NCBI RefSeq assembly: GCF_003762835.1 | Contig: NZ_RJWA01000002.1 | Span: forward strand, 682,001 to 746,000 | Length of the DNA stretch: 64,000 bases | Source of the DNA: Micromonospora sp. HM5-17 | Lineage (GTDB): Bacteria > Actinomycetota > Actinomycetes > Mycobacteriales > Micromonosporaceae | Direction: 5' to 3' | Part shown: positions 1 to 12,000 of the stretch, one piece after another | Position numbering within the stretch: position 1 is the stretch's first letter | Layout of the letters: each line of letters opens with the position of its first letter | Position numbers and translations under genes: made by a program | Notes under the pieces: generated by a model | Told to the model about the DNA's origin: nothing | The model's input: the letters and a program-made list of their open reading frames with translations, nothing else | Database searches by the model: none

Positions 1-3000
1 AGGCGGCGAGTGACCGGTTCGCGGAGCTCGTGGCCCACCTGCCGCAGCTCGACATCGCGGACGCGTCGCAGCGGTCCGCGGCGGTCGGTGACTTCCTGCA
101 GCGGGTGAACGCGGCGCGCGGTGAGTACGGCACGTACCGGGCGCGCCTCATGCAGGCGATGCCGCGGGTCGCGTTGCACGCCACCGCTTCCGACGGCGAC
201 CTACCGTTCCGTCGGGCGCTGGCGAAGAAGATCCACGACATGGTGGCGGAGAGCCGGTCGGGCCCGGTGCCGACCGCCGTCGCGGCGGAGCTCGCTCCGG
301 AGCGCTGGGAACGTGATCTCCTGACTCGCTGGCGTTACGTGGCGAGTGACGACGGCACGGTGTTCCAGCTCGGCTCGGACGCCGAGGTGCACATCAGATT
401 CGTTCCGACCGGTCTGCCCGTCGAGGTTCCCCAACCTCCGGCGAACTCGAACAGGATGATTCTGGCGCAGTTGCCGCAGCATCCTCCGGGCAGTCGCGGC
501 CTCCGTGCCGGCCTCAATCGAGAGTTGGGTCTGAAGTCGTCGTTCACGCTGAGCCCCAGCCTCATACCGGCGGGGCGGGCTCCGGTGTGGGACGCGGTGC
601 GGGAGTTGCTGGGTGACAGGGTCAAGCTTCGAATCGGTGCCGGCTTCTCCCGACGGTTCTCGACGTTCGGTAAGGGGGACCGTTACGCCCTGCCCGGCCA
701 GGTCAGCGACAACCGGCTCGGTGGGGTACTGGTCGACATCGCTGGTTACTGGGAAGTCCGCGTCCGCACCGCCGAGTCGCTGCGCCGGGCCCAGGAATCG
801 GGACGGGGGGACGGGTGGAGCGACTGGGTCAAACTGACCCGGGGCGCCCCCGACGATCCCCTGTCCGCGCGGATGTGGGTGCCACACCCGTACACCGAAC
901 CGCCTCCGAGCGACGTGGTCCGGATCGACCCGGGGGAGCGCGACGAGCGGTTCCCCGAGCACTCGGTGACCGGGCTCACCGGACTACCCCGTGCCTACAA
1001 CGCGATTCTGGCGACGCTCGACATCGACAACCGCAAGGTGGGCGACACGCCGGCCCGGCAGTTGTCGGTGTTCCTGTTCGAGGAGTATCCGGCCCGGCTG
1101 GCGCAGGCGGCCAACCATCCGCACGGGATCAGCACCGTGCTCACCGACGACGGCAAGCCGGTGGCGCGGGTCATGATCCGCACCGTTCCGGACCACACGA
1201 AGGCCCGGATGGTGGGCCGGCCGATTCTCAAGTACTACCTGGAGAGGTTGCGAACCGCGTTCGCCAACACCGCGGGTGGCTCGACGGCCGGCGGCGGCCG
1301 TGCTGCGGAGCTGACCCTGGTGATCCAGAGGTTGTTCGAGGGCACCCAGCTGGAGAACATCGCCGCCGGGATCGGTGAGTTTCTCGCCAGGGTGCGCTTC
1401 GTGCCGAGGTTCGACGGAAGTCGGGGCTGGAGCGACGGGTTCTCGGCGGAATTCAGCAACACCGACGTGAGCGACCGGCGTGCCACCGGATACACCCAGG
1501 GATACCACATCCCGCTGCGGCACGAGATCGTCGTGCACCGCTTCGACCAGGATGGGCCGACACCCATCCACCTCACCCCGGTGCCGGGCGAGGCGCTGTT
1601 CCGGATGACCGAGTCGGACGCCTACCGGTACGGCCTGCCGGTGGCTGCGGAGGCTCTCCAGCGGGATCCCAACGGCAGGGTGCGGTTGCGTGATGACCCG
1701 GTGTCCGAACCGCCGCCGGGGCGGGCTGGCCAGCCGCCGGTGTTCCTGGGTGACGGACCTGGCCAGGTGCCGGGCTCGGGGCCCGGTATCGCCGGGAACC
1801 TGACCGGCGTCGACGGCCCGGACGGGTTGCGCGCCCAGGTGCAGGCGGCACTGACCCGGAAGGGGGTTCTGCCGGAGGTGGATCAGGACGGCTTTCCGGT
1901 GTATCCCGACGGGAAGTGGCCGTCCACGCAGCAGATCGTCGACGACCTCGACAACCTGCAGGCGGTGAACGCGATCTCGGCCGAGTGGCTGGAGGCGCAG
2001 TACAACCAGGCGTCGCAGGACGGGGTCAGCGTCGACCTCACCCTGCGCCGTACCAGCCTTCCACCGAAGGTCGTCACGATCGTGGTCCAGCTCAGACAGG
2101 ACGACTGGTGCTTCGAGGGGACCACGTCCGGCGAGGGTGTCGTCCGCCGCAGCCTTTCGTCGAGCATCACCACCCGAACGGTCGGGGTCGACGAGGGTGT
2201 CGGCGTGACGGCCGTCGGTGGCAACGCGAGCCTGGAGGGGCCCACCCCACAGGTGCCGGGTGCCAACGTCGACCTGTCCGGGGACGTGACCGACAGCGTC
2301 AGCGTCACCGACAGGCTGCAGATCAACCAGATGACCCTCATCGAGGGGACCGGGCCGACGGCGGTGTTCACCGTCAGACACGAGCTGAGGGCATGGTTGC
2401 TCGTCGACGACGGCGCGCAGACCGGGACGGGAGCGAACCGCTCGGCACCGATCGCCACGAGCCAGGGATCGGCCACGGTACTACTGCCGGCCGATCTGCT
2501 TCCGGAGACCGCGCAGCGGCGGCTGCCCGATCCGCCGCCGCCGGACCGGCCGCCCTCGCCGCGCGCGCAGCGGCTCGGAAAGACGGTGGCCATCGACGGG
2601 CGTGGACTGCTCGGCGCGGCGCGCAGGGTGCTCCTGCGCGGCGGCACGTCCCGCGGTGGCGCGCAGAAGGTGCGCGCGATGGTCGACGTGGGGACCATGG
2701 CGGTCAACGACGGGCCGCTCCTGGGTATCCCGTACGAAACCGACACCCTGGTGGATCCGGGGCTCCTGCCCGCGCCAGGGCCGTCCGGTGTGTCCGTCGA
2801 GTTCGACACCGAGCCCGCGGAGTTCGTGGGCTCCTGGCCGGAGGCCTACATCGGGCACGTCATGCTCGCGTTGGTCAGTGACGGCGTATCCCAGAGCCGC
2901 GACCGGGGCCGCGGTTGGGGAGGCCGGATCACTCCCTACGTGGGCGGCGGCGACGTCGCCACCGACCGCGTCGCCGGCGTTTCGCAGACGACGATCAGCG

Positions 3001-6000
3001 GCCGAGGCCACGAACGGATCTCCGTCAATGTCGTCAACCATTACGTCTACCGGATTCCGTTCAGGGCCCGGATCACCGGCGACCCGGATGTGGCAGCGGA
3101 GCGGGTCGACGGGCTGACCGTGGTGCGCGTCTGGTCGGAGCCGAGGGCGCTGGCGCTGTGGGTCGACGGAGAATTGCCGGTGCCGATGGACCAGGTGGCT
3201 GATGCCATCGAGCGGTACGCCAGCGGGTACCTGCACCTGGACCGGCACGTCGCGCTCGGGGTGCTACGACGGTACCGCGCGGAGCTGCGTCAGCACGGTG
3301 GCCCACGGCCGGGCGACCTGGCCGACGAGCGCTTCGACACCACGGACGGGTTGGCGACGCGGCTCGCGGAACGCCTCATGGAGGCATTCCCGGACGTGGA
3401 CCTCCCGGAGGACGTCACCGACGCGGTGGACCGGATCGACTACCTGCTCGAGCACGGTCCCACCCTGCCACCCGTGCCGCCCGAGGACGCCAGTCTGCGC
3501 CTGCCGAACCGGTACCGCCAGCAGATCGGCGCCACCGGCATCGACGACGTGGTGCTCTTTCCCCTCAACCAGGGCCGCAACCACGTCGTCGAGGTCGGTA
3601 CCCGCTTCCCGGCGGCAGGCGTGGCCGCGGCCCCGTCGCCCACGCCGAGCGCGTCCGGTGATCCCGCGGCGGGGGCGACGGTCGGAACCGGCCCGCCCGC
3701 GCCGCCGCCACCGTCCGCCTCGGGTTCCCGGCCCGTCCCGGGGTCCTCACCCGCTCCGGTGTCCCCACCCGCACAGGTGGCCCGGCGACCGCCGTCCCAG
3801 CCGCCGGCGCTGTCGTCCGGCGGGCCGCCGGAACACATCGAGCTCTTCGATCAGGTGCTGCGGCAGATCGAGACCGTGGCGCCGGGCGCGCTGTCGCAGA
3901 TGCCCGGTCTGGGTGAGCGGCTCGCCGCCGAACTGTCCGGAAGACGCTGGGAGAGCCTCTTCGACCTGATCGTCGACGGCAACGAGTGGAAGATCAGCAC
4001 CCGGATCGCCGTCGGGCGCTACCGGACGGCCGTGCTCACCGTCAGGATCAGGATCACCGACCTCGACGAGGGGCGGACGGTCGGCCGCGAGCCGACCGTG
4101 GAACTGATCGACCATCACTACAGCCGCGAGGAGTCGAGTCGGGGCGAGTCCGGCGCCCGCTCGACCAGCGGCGAGGGCCACTCCGGCGAACGGTCCGCCG
4201 AGGACGTGTCCGGCATCGGCATGCCTGTGGAGGACTCCGACAATTCGCCACCACTGCCCAGCACCGCCGTCAGTACGAAAACCGGCCGCGACACCGATGG
4301 ATCGGCGACCAGACAGGACACGCTCCTGCTGCGCAGCAGTGGCGGCGAGGAGGGCGTCGTCCTGGTCCGGCGAACGGGCGTGCTGGTCAGTACCGTCTCC
4401 GTCTCGGAGATCGAGCGCACACCCGAGGCGGTCATGCGCTCCGAGCCCGAGGTGCTGAATGACGTGGTCGATCTGGTCGGTCTGGTCAGCGGCCGTCCGG
4501 TCGAGTCGACCCTGCGGCTCGGTGTCGCGTTTCTTCAGATGGTGCCGGTGCAGCAGATGGTACCGCCGACACGGTCGGAGCCCACGGGGCCGTTCCGGCC
4601 GCGTGACGTGCGCACCGTGTCGCTGCCGTCGAGGTTCGGGGTGGACCTCGTGCAGCACGGCACACTGATCGAGGACATTCGACGCCGGCTTGCCCGCCCG
4701 GATCTCCTTGGCCCGCGGGGCATGACGCGTTACCAGTCGCAGCTCGAGGCGGCCCTCAACTCGCTGACCACCAGCGCGAATCTGCTGCAGATGTTCGATG
4801 ACAGCGGATACGACGTCCTGACGGTACCGATCCTGGAACGGCGGTTCGTCCGTGGCCGGCGTGTTCACCGACGGGGAACCCTGATGGCGGTGGTGAACGT
4901 CCGGGCCCGGGCGTCCAACCTGCGATCCGAGCCGATCGGCGAGGGCGAGCTCGGCCGTATCGAGCGCGGTCAGCAGACCTCCACGTTGTCCGACACCCAT
5001 ACCTGGCCGTCGCCGGTCAGCAGGTCCGGTGCCATGAGGCTGCCCAGTGCCGAGGACGGCGGCGTGGAAACCAGGGTGCAGCTGTCCGGCGGTGAGCAGG
5101 CGAGCACCACCTCCTCGACGACCCGGGGAGACCGCGACGAGACGAACCTGCACTGGAAGGGCGAGCTGTCGCACGTCGTCGTCGACGTCGCCTACGAGGT
5201 GACGATCACCGTCGTACGCCGCGGCAGCACGGGCGAACGGGTGGTCCGGCAGGTACGGCTGCCCCAGATCGGCACCGTCGGACAGGCGCACCTCCGGCTC
5301 CTCACCTCGGACGTCGACGACGTCAAGCGCCGGCTCACGACCGGCGGGTACGGCCGGACCTGGACGTTCGGCGAGCTGGATTCGGCGCCGACCTCACCCG
5401 ACACGGGTCCGAGCACGCTGCCGGACACGTCGCACACCGCGCGGGAAGTGCCCGGAGCCCCGGCGCACCCGTTCGGACCGGCTCCCGACGTCGCGGCTTC
5501 GGCGCTCGCGCAGGCGATGCGGTCGATCCCCGGCCTGGAGGGGACGTTTGTCGACAAGCTGCTGGTGCCACCCGTGTCGGGGCTTCCGCGGCTCAGGTTC
5601 GAGGTCGGCCGGACCCCGCCGGGGATCCGGGCGTACCGGGAGGAGATCACCTCCGCTGACCGTGAACCGGCCGGTGGGCCGCCCGACGTCCGGGTCGTGG
5701 TGTCGGACGAGATCACCGACCCCGACCAGCTCCGGCGCATCATCCTGCACGAGCAGAGCGAGGCGTACGCGCTGCACGCGCGCGGCCCGGTGAACCGCAT
5801 CCAGACCTGGTTCAGGCGCGGATCCACAAGGGACAGCCTGACCCCGGACAGCGACCCACCCGGGACCGAGCTGAGTCCACACGACCTCGGTCACCGCGCG
5901 GAGGTCGTGCTGCTGGCCCGTGAGGTGGCCGCCGGCCGGACCGACCTGGAACGCGAACTCGGTCTGCTGCTGGACGCGATCGGTGTCGGCGTGCCCGATC

Positions 6001-9000
6001 CGATGGCCCCGGCGGCGCGGCACGCGGACGACCGGCTCGCCATGCTCGATCTTTCCGGCGAGCTGCGACAGGTGGTCGATCGTGTTCGCGCGTCCGACGC
6101 CACCTGGCGGTCCCACCTCTCGACGAGAGAGGAAGCCATGGTCCGGGCGGCGATCGACGAGGCCCTTTCGCGGCTTCCGATGCGCGCCTGGTGGAATGGC
6201 GACAGGGTGGTCGAGATCGCCGCCGGTGACCGGACCCGCGCCGTGGACCTCACCCCGGAGATGCTGGCGCTGGCGAACAGCGGCCTCTCCGGACCGCGCC
6301 TCGCGGACCGTGCCGCCATCCTGGTGGGCGGGCGGCTGACCGGTGTCGCGGACCACGCTGCCACCGTCGTCCCCGGCACACAGGTGGCGGACCGGATGGC
6401 GACGCCCGCCGCCAAACGGGCCAGGCGGAAACATCGTCGGGAGACGCTCGACGCGCTGCGCCGGCACCTGGAGACCAGGTGGGAACTGGGGGGATCGGAC
6501 GGCCAGGTACCCCGCGGAGACTCGTTCGTCCGGGGCATCGAGCCGCTACCCGAGCGGACGCGCGGTGTGCTGCACATCCGGGTGCATCCCCGTCGGGGAC
6601 GGCCGGTCGACGCCCAGGTCCGGATCAGCGAGACAGGTCTCACCGACGAGTCGGGTGCCCGGCTGCGGGCCGCGAGCCGGATCGTCATCGACCAGAAGAG
6701 CGGCAAGCCCGAGTTCCGGATCGCGATCGCGCCGGACCACCCGAGCACCGACGACCTCGTCGCCACGCTCGCCCACGAGGCGGCGGAACTCGTCACCGCG
6801 ATGCGGCGGCGGAGGTGGCACGCCGGGCCCGAGCACGAGCAGGAGAACCTCCTCACCCCCGGTGACCTGCCGGCGCGGTGGCTGCGCCGGGACCGGCTCA
6901 GCCCACACGACATCGGCGGGATAGCTGACCTGGAGACGAAGGTGCAGCAACTCGCCGTGGCGGTCGAGCCGGACGAATGGACGAGGCTCGTGCGGGACAT
7001 CGAGGCGATCCGCCAACACCTCGGGCTGGACCCGTCCCGCGACGGCCGCTCCGCGCAACGGCGGTGGAAACTCGTCGACCGGCAGCTGCGGACGCGCAAC
7101 CTCGGTCCGACCGCTCGCCGCTACTGGGCCGCCCTACACGAACCGAACTGGTCGAGGCAGGCACTGCGACACGGAGTCGCGGCGTACCTGGCCGAGTACG
7201 CGGGACAGCAGGTTCGGGTCGCCGAGGACGGCACCTTCGAGGTGTCGCGTGGTCGTGGTCGCGCTCCGCTGCGGTTGCGGCTCGCGTTCGACTTCATGCC
7301 GCCCGAGACCCTGGTCGAGACGATCCGGCGGCGGGACGGTTCGGTCCTGGTGCGGGTGCCGCTGGCGCTGGGTGACGACATCCGCGCCATCGCGCCGAGG
7401 GTCGCCGGGGCCATCGCCGAGGCGACAACCGGCGAGCCGCGGTCGCGTCGCAGGGCCCGCCGCCGGCTCGACCGCCTGGCCGAGGATGTGCCGGTGCCGG
7501 AGGAGGCCCACCAGCTCGGAGGTCCGGCGGCAGCACAGTGGACGGCCGCCGTCGCGCAGGCCCGGGCGTACGACGCGTTGTCGCGGCGCCGGTCGCTCGA
7601 CCCGGGTACCGAGAACCGCCAGCGCAAGAGACGCCAGGTCGAGCACGCCCGGCTGGTTGAGCAGCTGCGGTCGATGGGGGTGTTGGAAGGGCAGGAGGAC
7701 TTCGCCAGACGCTGGCAGGCGATCAGCCGGTCGCGCCGGGCCGTGCCGCAGGAACCACCGGTCGCTGCCCTGCTGCACCGGTGGGAGCGGGCGGATCCCG
7801 ACGCCGGGATGGCGCGGGACGCGCTCTCGGACGTCGCCTCCGAGGCGGCCCGGTACGCGGGCCTGCGCGGCGCGGAGCTCCGCGACGGCGGGAAGACGCT
7901 GCGGGTGATGCTGGACGACGACCGGTTCAGCACGTACGACGTCGCGGTGCGGGTGGACCTGCCCACCGACAGCCCCAGCTTCGTGGCGTTGACCGGCGAC
8001 CCGCAGCAGGGATGGTCGCTGCGGCTGCGACCGGATGCGAGCCTGGACGCGGTGGGGTTGGAGGCCACCGCGGCGTTGGCCGACCTGGTGCACCAGGCGC
8101 GCGGTGAGACCGATCCCGACAACCGGGCCGTCGAGGCGGTCGCGGCCCAGCTGCGGTATCTGGCGGACCGGCACGGGGTCTCCGACCGGCTGGCCCGGCA
8201 GGCGATCCGGGCGAAGGTCGTCGCGCTGGTGGACACCCTGCGGGTGGGTCCGCCGGAGTCGTGGTCGGAGCGGCGCAACCTCGTCATCTCCGCCGGCGAA
8301 CAGCTTGCCGGGCGGATGGCGACCCGGCGGGTCGACCGGGCCCGGGAGCACGCCCTCGGCCTGATGATCGGGCGGGCCGCCCGTCGTGAGCTGGCCGAGA
8401 CCGTCGCGCCGTACCTGCCCGACACCGGGTCGCCTCCGATGAGCGTGTACTTCCCGGGGCGGATTCTCGGTGCGCTCGCGTCGATCGTCGCCACCCTGAC
8501 CTCGGGCACCATGGCCGGACGGTCGCTGACCCTGATGCTCGCCCAGACGGCCTCCAGCACGGTGGGGAACGCGATCGCGCAACCTCATCAGGATTACTCG
8601 CTGCGTCGCGTGGAGGACTCGGCGAAGGCGGCGAAGGCGCACCTGGACCGGCTGCAGGGACGGGTACGCCCGAGGCCGGCCGCCGGCGCGTCGCCTGCCG
8701 GTATCTCGCCTGCCGGCACGTCGCCCGCCAACAGCCCGCAGGGCGGCGATCCGGCGTCCTCGGATGCGCCCGTCGTGCCGAAACCGTACTGGTGGCCCTT
8801 CTACCGCAAGCGGACCCTGCCGGCGGTGCTGGGAGCCCTCATCCAGGCGTTCATCATGCTCGGCGAGTATGGTCCGCGGGCGGCGACAGGCCTGGCGCAG
8901 CCGCTGCTCGCGGGGGGCGCCTCCGGGGCGAGTGACCACCTGGCCGAGCGGCCGGAGAAGCAGGCGCGGGAGGACCGCAAGCACGAGGTGCGCCAGCGGC

Positions 9001-12000
9001 CCGACGGCAAGCGGGACGCCACACTGGCGGAGCTGCATCACGTCGCCGCCGAGACGCGACAACGACTCACCCGGCAGGCGGAGGCCGGGACGCTGGTGCC
9101 GGGCACGCCGAGCGAGATCGACAACTGGCGGCAGGCCAGAGCCGATCTCGAACGGGCCCGGCAGGAGCTGCTCGCGGACGCCGCGAAGCATCGGGAGACG
9201 CTCCGCACGCGGCGCAGGCTCCGTCGGATGTTGTGGAGGGGCACCCTCGCCAGCGACGTCCTCGGGCGTCCGGCCAAGGCCGCGGGACGGGCGGTGACGG
9301 CGCTGGCCCGCCGGGTCACCCGACGGCAGGCGGCGGCCCCTGCCGCCGGCACGCCGAGTACCCCGCTGCCGCCCGGCATGGCCCCGGCCAGACACTACTG
9401 GCTGCGGTCGGTGGTCCCCACCGCGGTCAGCGCGGCGGCCACCATCGGCATGACGGCCATACTCGCCCCGGGCAACCTGGGTTTCGTCGTCGTGACCGGG
9501 ATCGCGTCGGCGTTGGCCGGGCTCGGCCTCGGCCAGGGCTGGGTGTTCCACCGCCGCGACGAGATCGACGACGAGACCTCACTCGCGGCGCTGCGCACGC
9601 TGCGGCACGTCGAGGCGGCTCTCGACGAGGTGGACCAGGTCCTTGCGCTGCTCGGCGACCCGAATGCGCCGTCGCGTTCGGCGACGCCGCCGGCGAACCA
9701 GGCCGGCGGTTCGAAACGGCGGCGCTGGTTCCGGCGCGGATCAGGTGCGGTGGCCGGCGACCGCTCCGCCGACCCGTCCGACAGCCACTTCCTCTCGGTG
9801 GCCGTGATGAAGCACGGACCGGCGGCGGTGCTGCGTGTTGGGGCGATCCTGGTCGCCGGCAAGCTCATCCTGCCCGAGACGGTGCGTGGACTGGACAGCG
9901 ACCTGCTGATCGCGGTGACTGCCGCGCTCGAGGCGGGTAAGGAGGCCGTCTACGGGGTCGGTGAGGGGCTGTACCGCCGGTGGGCCGCGCTGCGCAGTGC
10001 CGAGGGCGAGATCGTCACGGGCCAGGACAAGGCTCGCGGGCTGCCGTACACGGGCAGGGAGATGTCCGAACACGCCCGGAAGCTGGCCGCCGAGGGTGCG
10101 GATCTCGCGGCTGAGGCCAAGCTTCCGCCGTCTGGCCCGGCGCGTCCCTCGTTCGTCCGTCGGGCGGCCGGTGCGGCGTCGACGGCGGCCCGACGGGGAG
10201 CCGACAGGGCAGCGGCGGCGCTCCGGCGGGGGTGGGACGAGACGTCGGCGGCGGCCCGGCGTGGGTGGGGCGAGACGTCGGCGGCGGCGCGGCGCGGCGC
10301 GGACCGCGCGTCCGCGGCGGCTCGGCGCGGGTGGCAGACGGTGGCGGCGCGGGGACGCAAGATGGCCTCGGTGGCCCGCTGGGGGCTGGCCAACCCTCGC
10401 GCCAACGGCATCGAGGCGATCAAGCGGCTGGTCCGGTTCGACCCGATCGACGTCGCCACGGGCGACATGGTGCTGACCCAGACCGACGTGGAGTTGCCCG
10501 GCGTCCTGCCGCTGCTGCTCTCCCGAACCCACCTGTCGTCGTACCGGCTCGGCGGCTGGTTCGGCCGCTCGTGGGCCTCCACGCTGGACCAGCGTCTGGA
10601 GATCGACGACACGGGGGCGTACTTCGCCACCGCGGACGGGATGATCCTGGTGTACCCGGCGGGCGACGAGGGCGGACCGGCACGGCTGCCCGTCGAGGGC
10701 CCGCGCTGGCCGCTACGCCGTCAGGCGGACGGTAGGTACACGGTGACCGATCCGTCGCAGGGCGTGAGCTGGCACTTCGCCCCGGTGACGGACGACCCGG
10801 TCGCTCCGCTGCCCCTGGTGGCGATGACCGATCGCAACGGCCACCGGATCGACCTGCACCACGACCGGTACGGCACGCTGCTTGCGGTCACCCACTCCGG
10901 CGGTTACCGGGTCCTGGTGGAGGTCGACGGGGACCGGATCGTCGGGCTGTCCCTCGCCGACGTGCCGGACGAGCCGGACGGGTCCCGGCTGGTCCGGTTC
11001 CGCTACGACGACGCCGGTGACCTGGTCGAAGTCATCAACTCCACCGGCCTGCCCCTGCGGTACGAGTACGACGCGGACGGGCGGATCGTTCGCTGGGTGG
11101 ACCGGAACCACACCGAGTACCACTACACGTACGGGCCCGACGGGCGCTGCGTCGCGACCGGTGGCACCGGCGACTTCCTGGCGGGCCGGCTCGACTACGA
11201 CCACGAGACCCGCACCACCACCGTGGTCGACTCACTCGGTCACGTCACCCGCTACCGCTTCAACGAGCTGCTGCAGGTCGAGTCGGTCACCGACCCGCTC
11301 GGTCACGAGACCCGTTACACCTGGGACCGGTACGACCGGAAGCTGTCGGAGACCGACCCGCTCGGCCGAACCACCCGGTACGGCTACGACGAGGCCGGCA
11401 ACCTCGTCGAGGTGGTCCGGCCGGACGGATCGCGGGCCACCGCCACCTACAACGCGCTGCACCAGCCGGTGGAGGTGGTCGACTTCGACGGTGCGGTCTG
11501 GCGACGCGACTACGACGAGCGCGGAAACCCGATCAGCGTCACCGACCCCACCGGGGCCACCACGCGGTACCGCCACGACGGCTCCGGACGCCTGGTCGAG
11601 GTCGTCGATCCGCTCGGCGGCGTCCTGCGGATCGACTCCGATCCGGCCGGGTTGGTCCGGCGGGTGGTCGACGCCAACGGCGCCGCCACCACCTACCGGC
11701 GGGATCCGGCGGGCCGGGTCGTCGAGATCACCGACCCGGTCGGTGGGGTGACCCGGCTCGGCTACACCCCCGAGGGCCGGCTCGCCTGGCGGCGGTCACC
11801 GGGCGGGGCGGTCGAACAGTGGCGCTACGACGCCGAGGGCAACCTGGTCAGCCACACCGACCCGACCGGGGCGAGGACCGAGTTCGAGATCGGTGCGTTC
11901 GACCTCCCGGTTGCCCGGACCGACCCGGACGGGCGCCGGCTGACGTTCGGGTACGACACCGAGCTGCGGCTGACCACGGTCACCAACCCGCAGGGGCTGA

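Noticed and set aside
30-32. GTG at 30 as the true start of the Rhs protein
   Set aside because: The same frame continues upstream to the left edge without a stop and no ribosome site precedes it, so the protein is truncated by the window.
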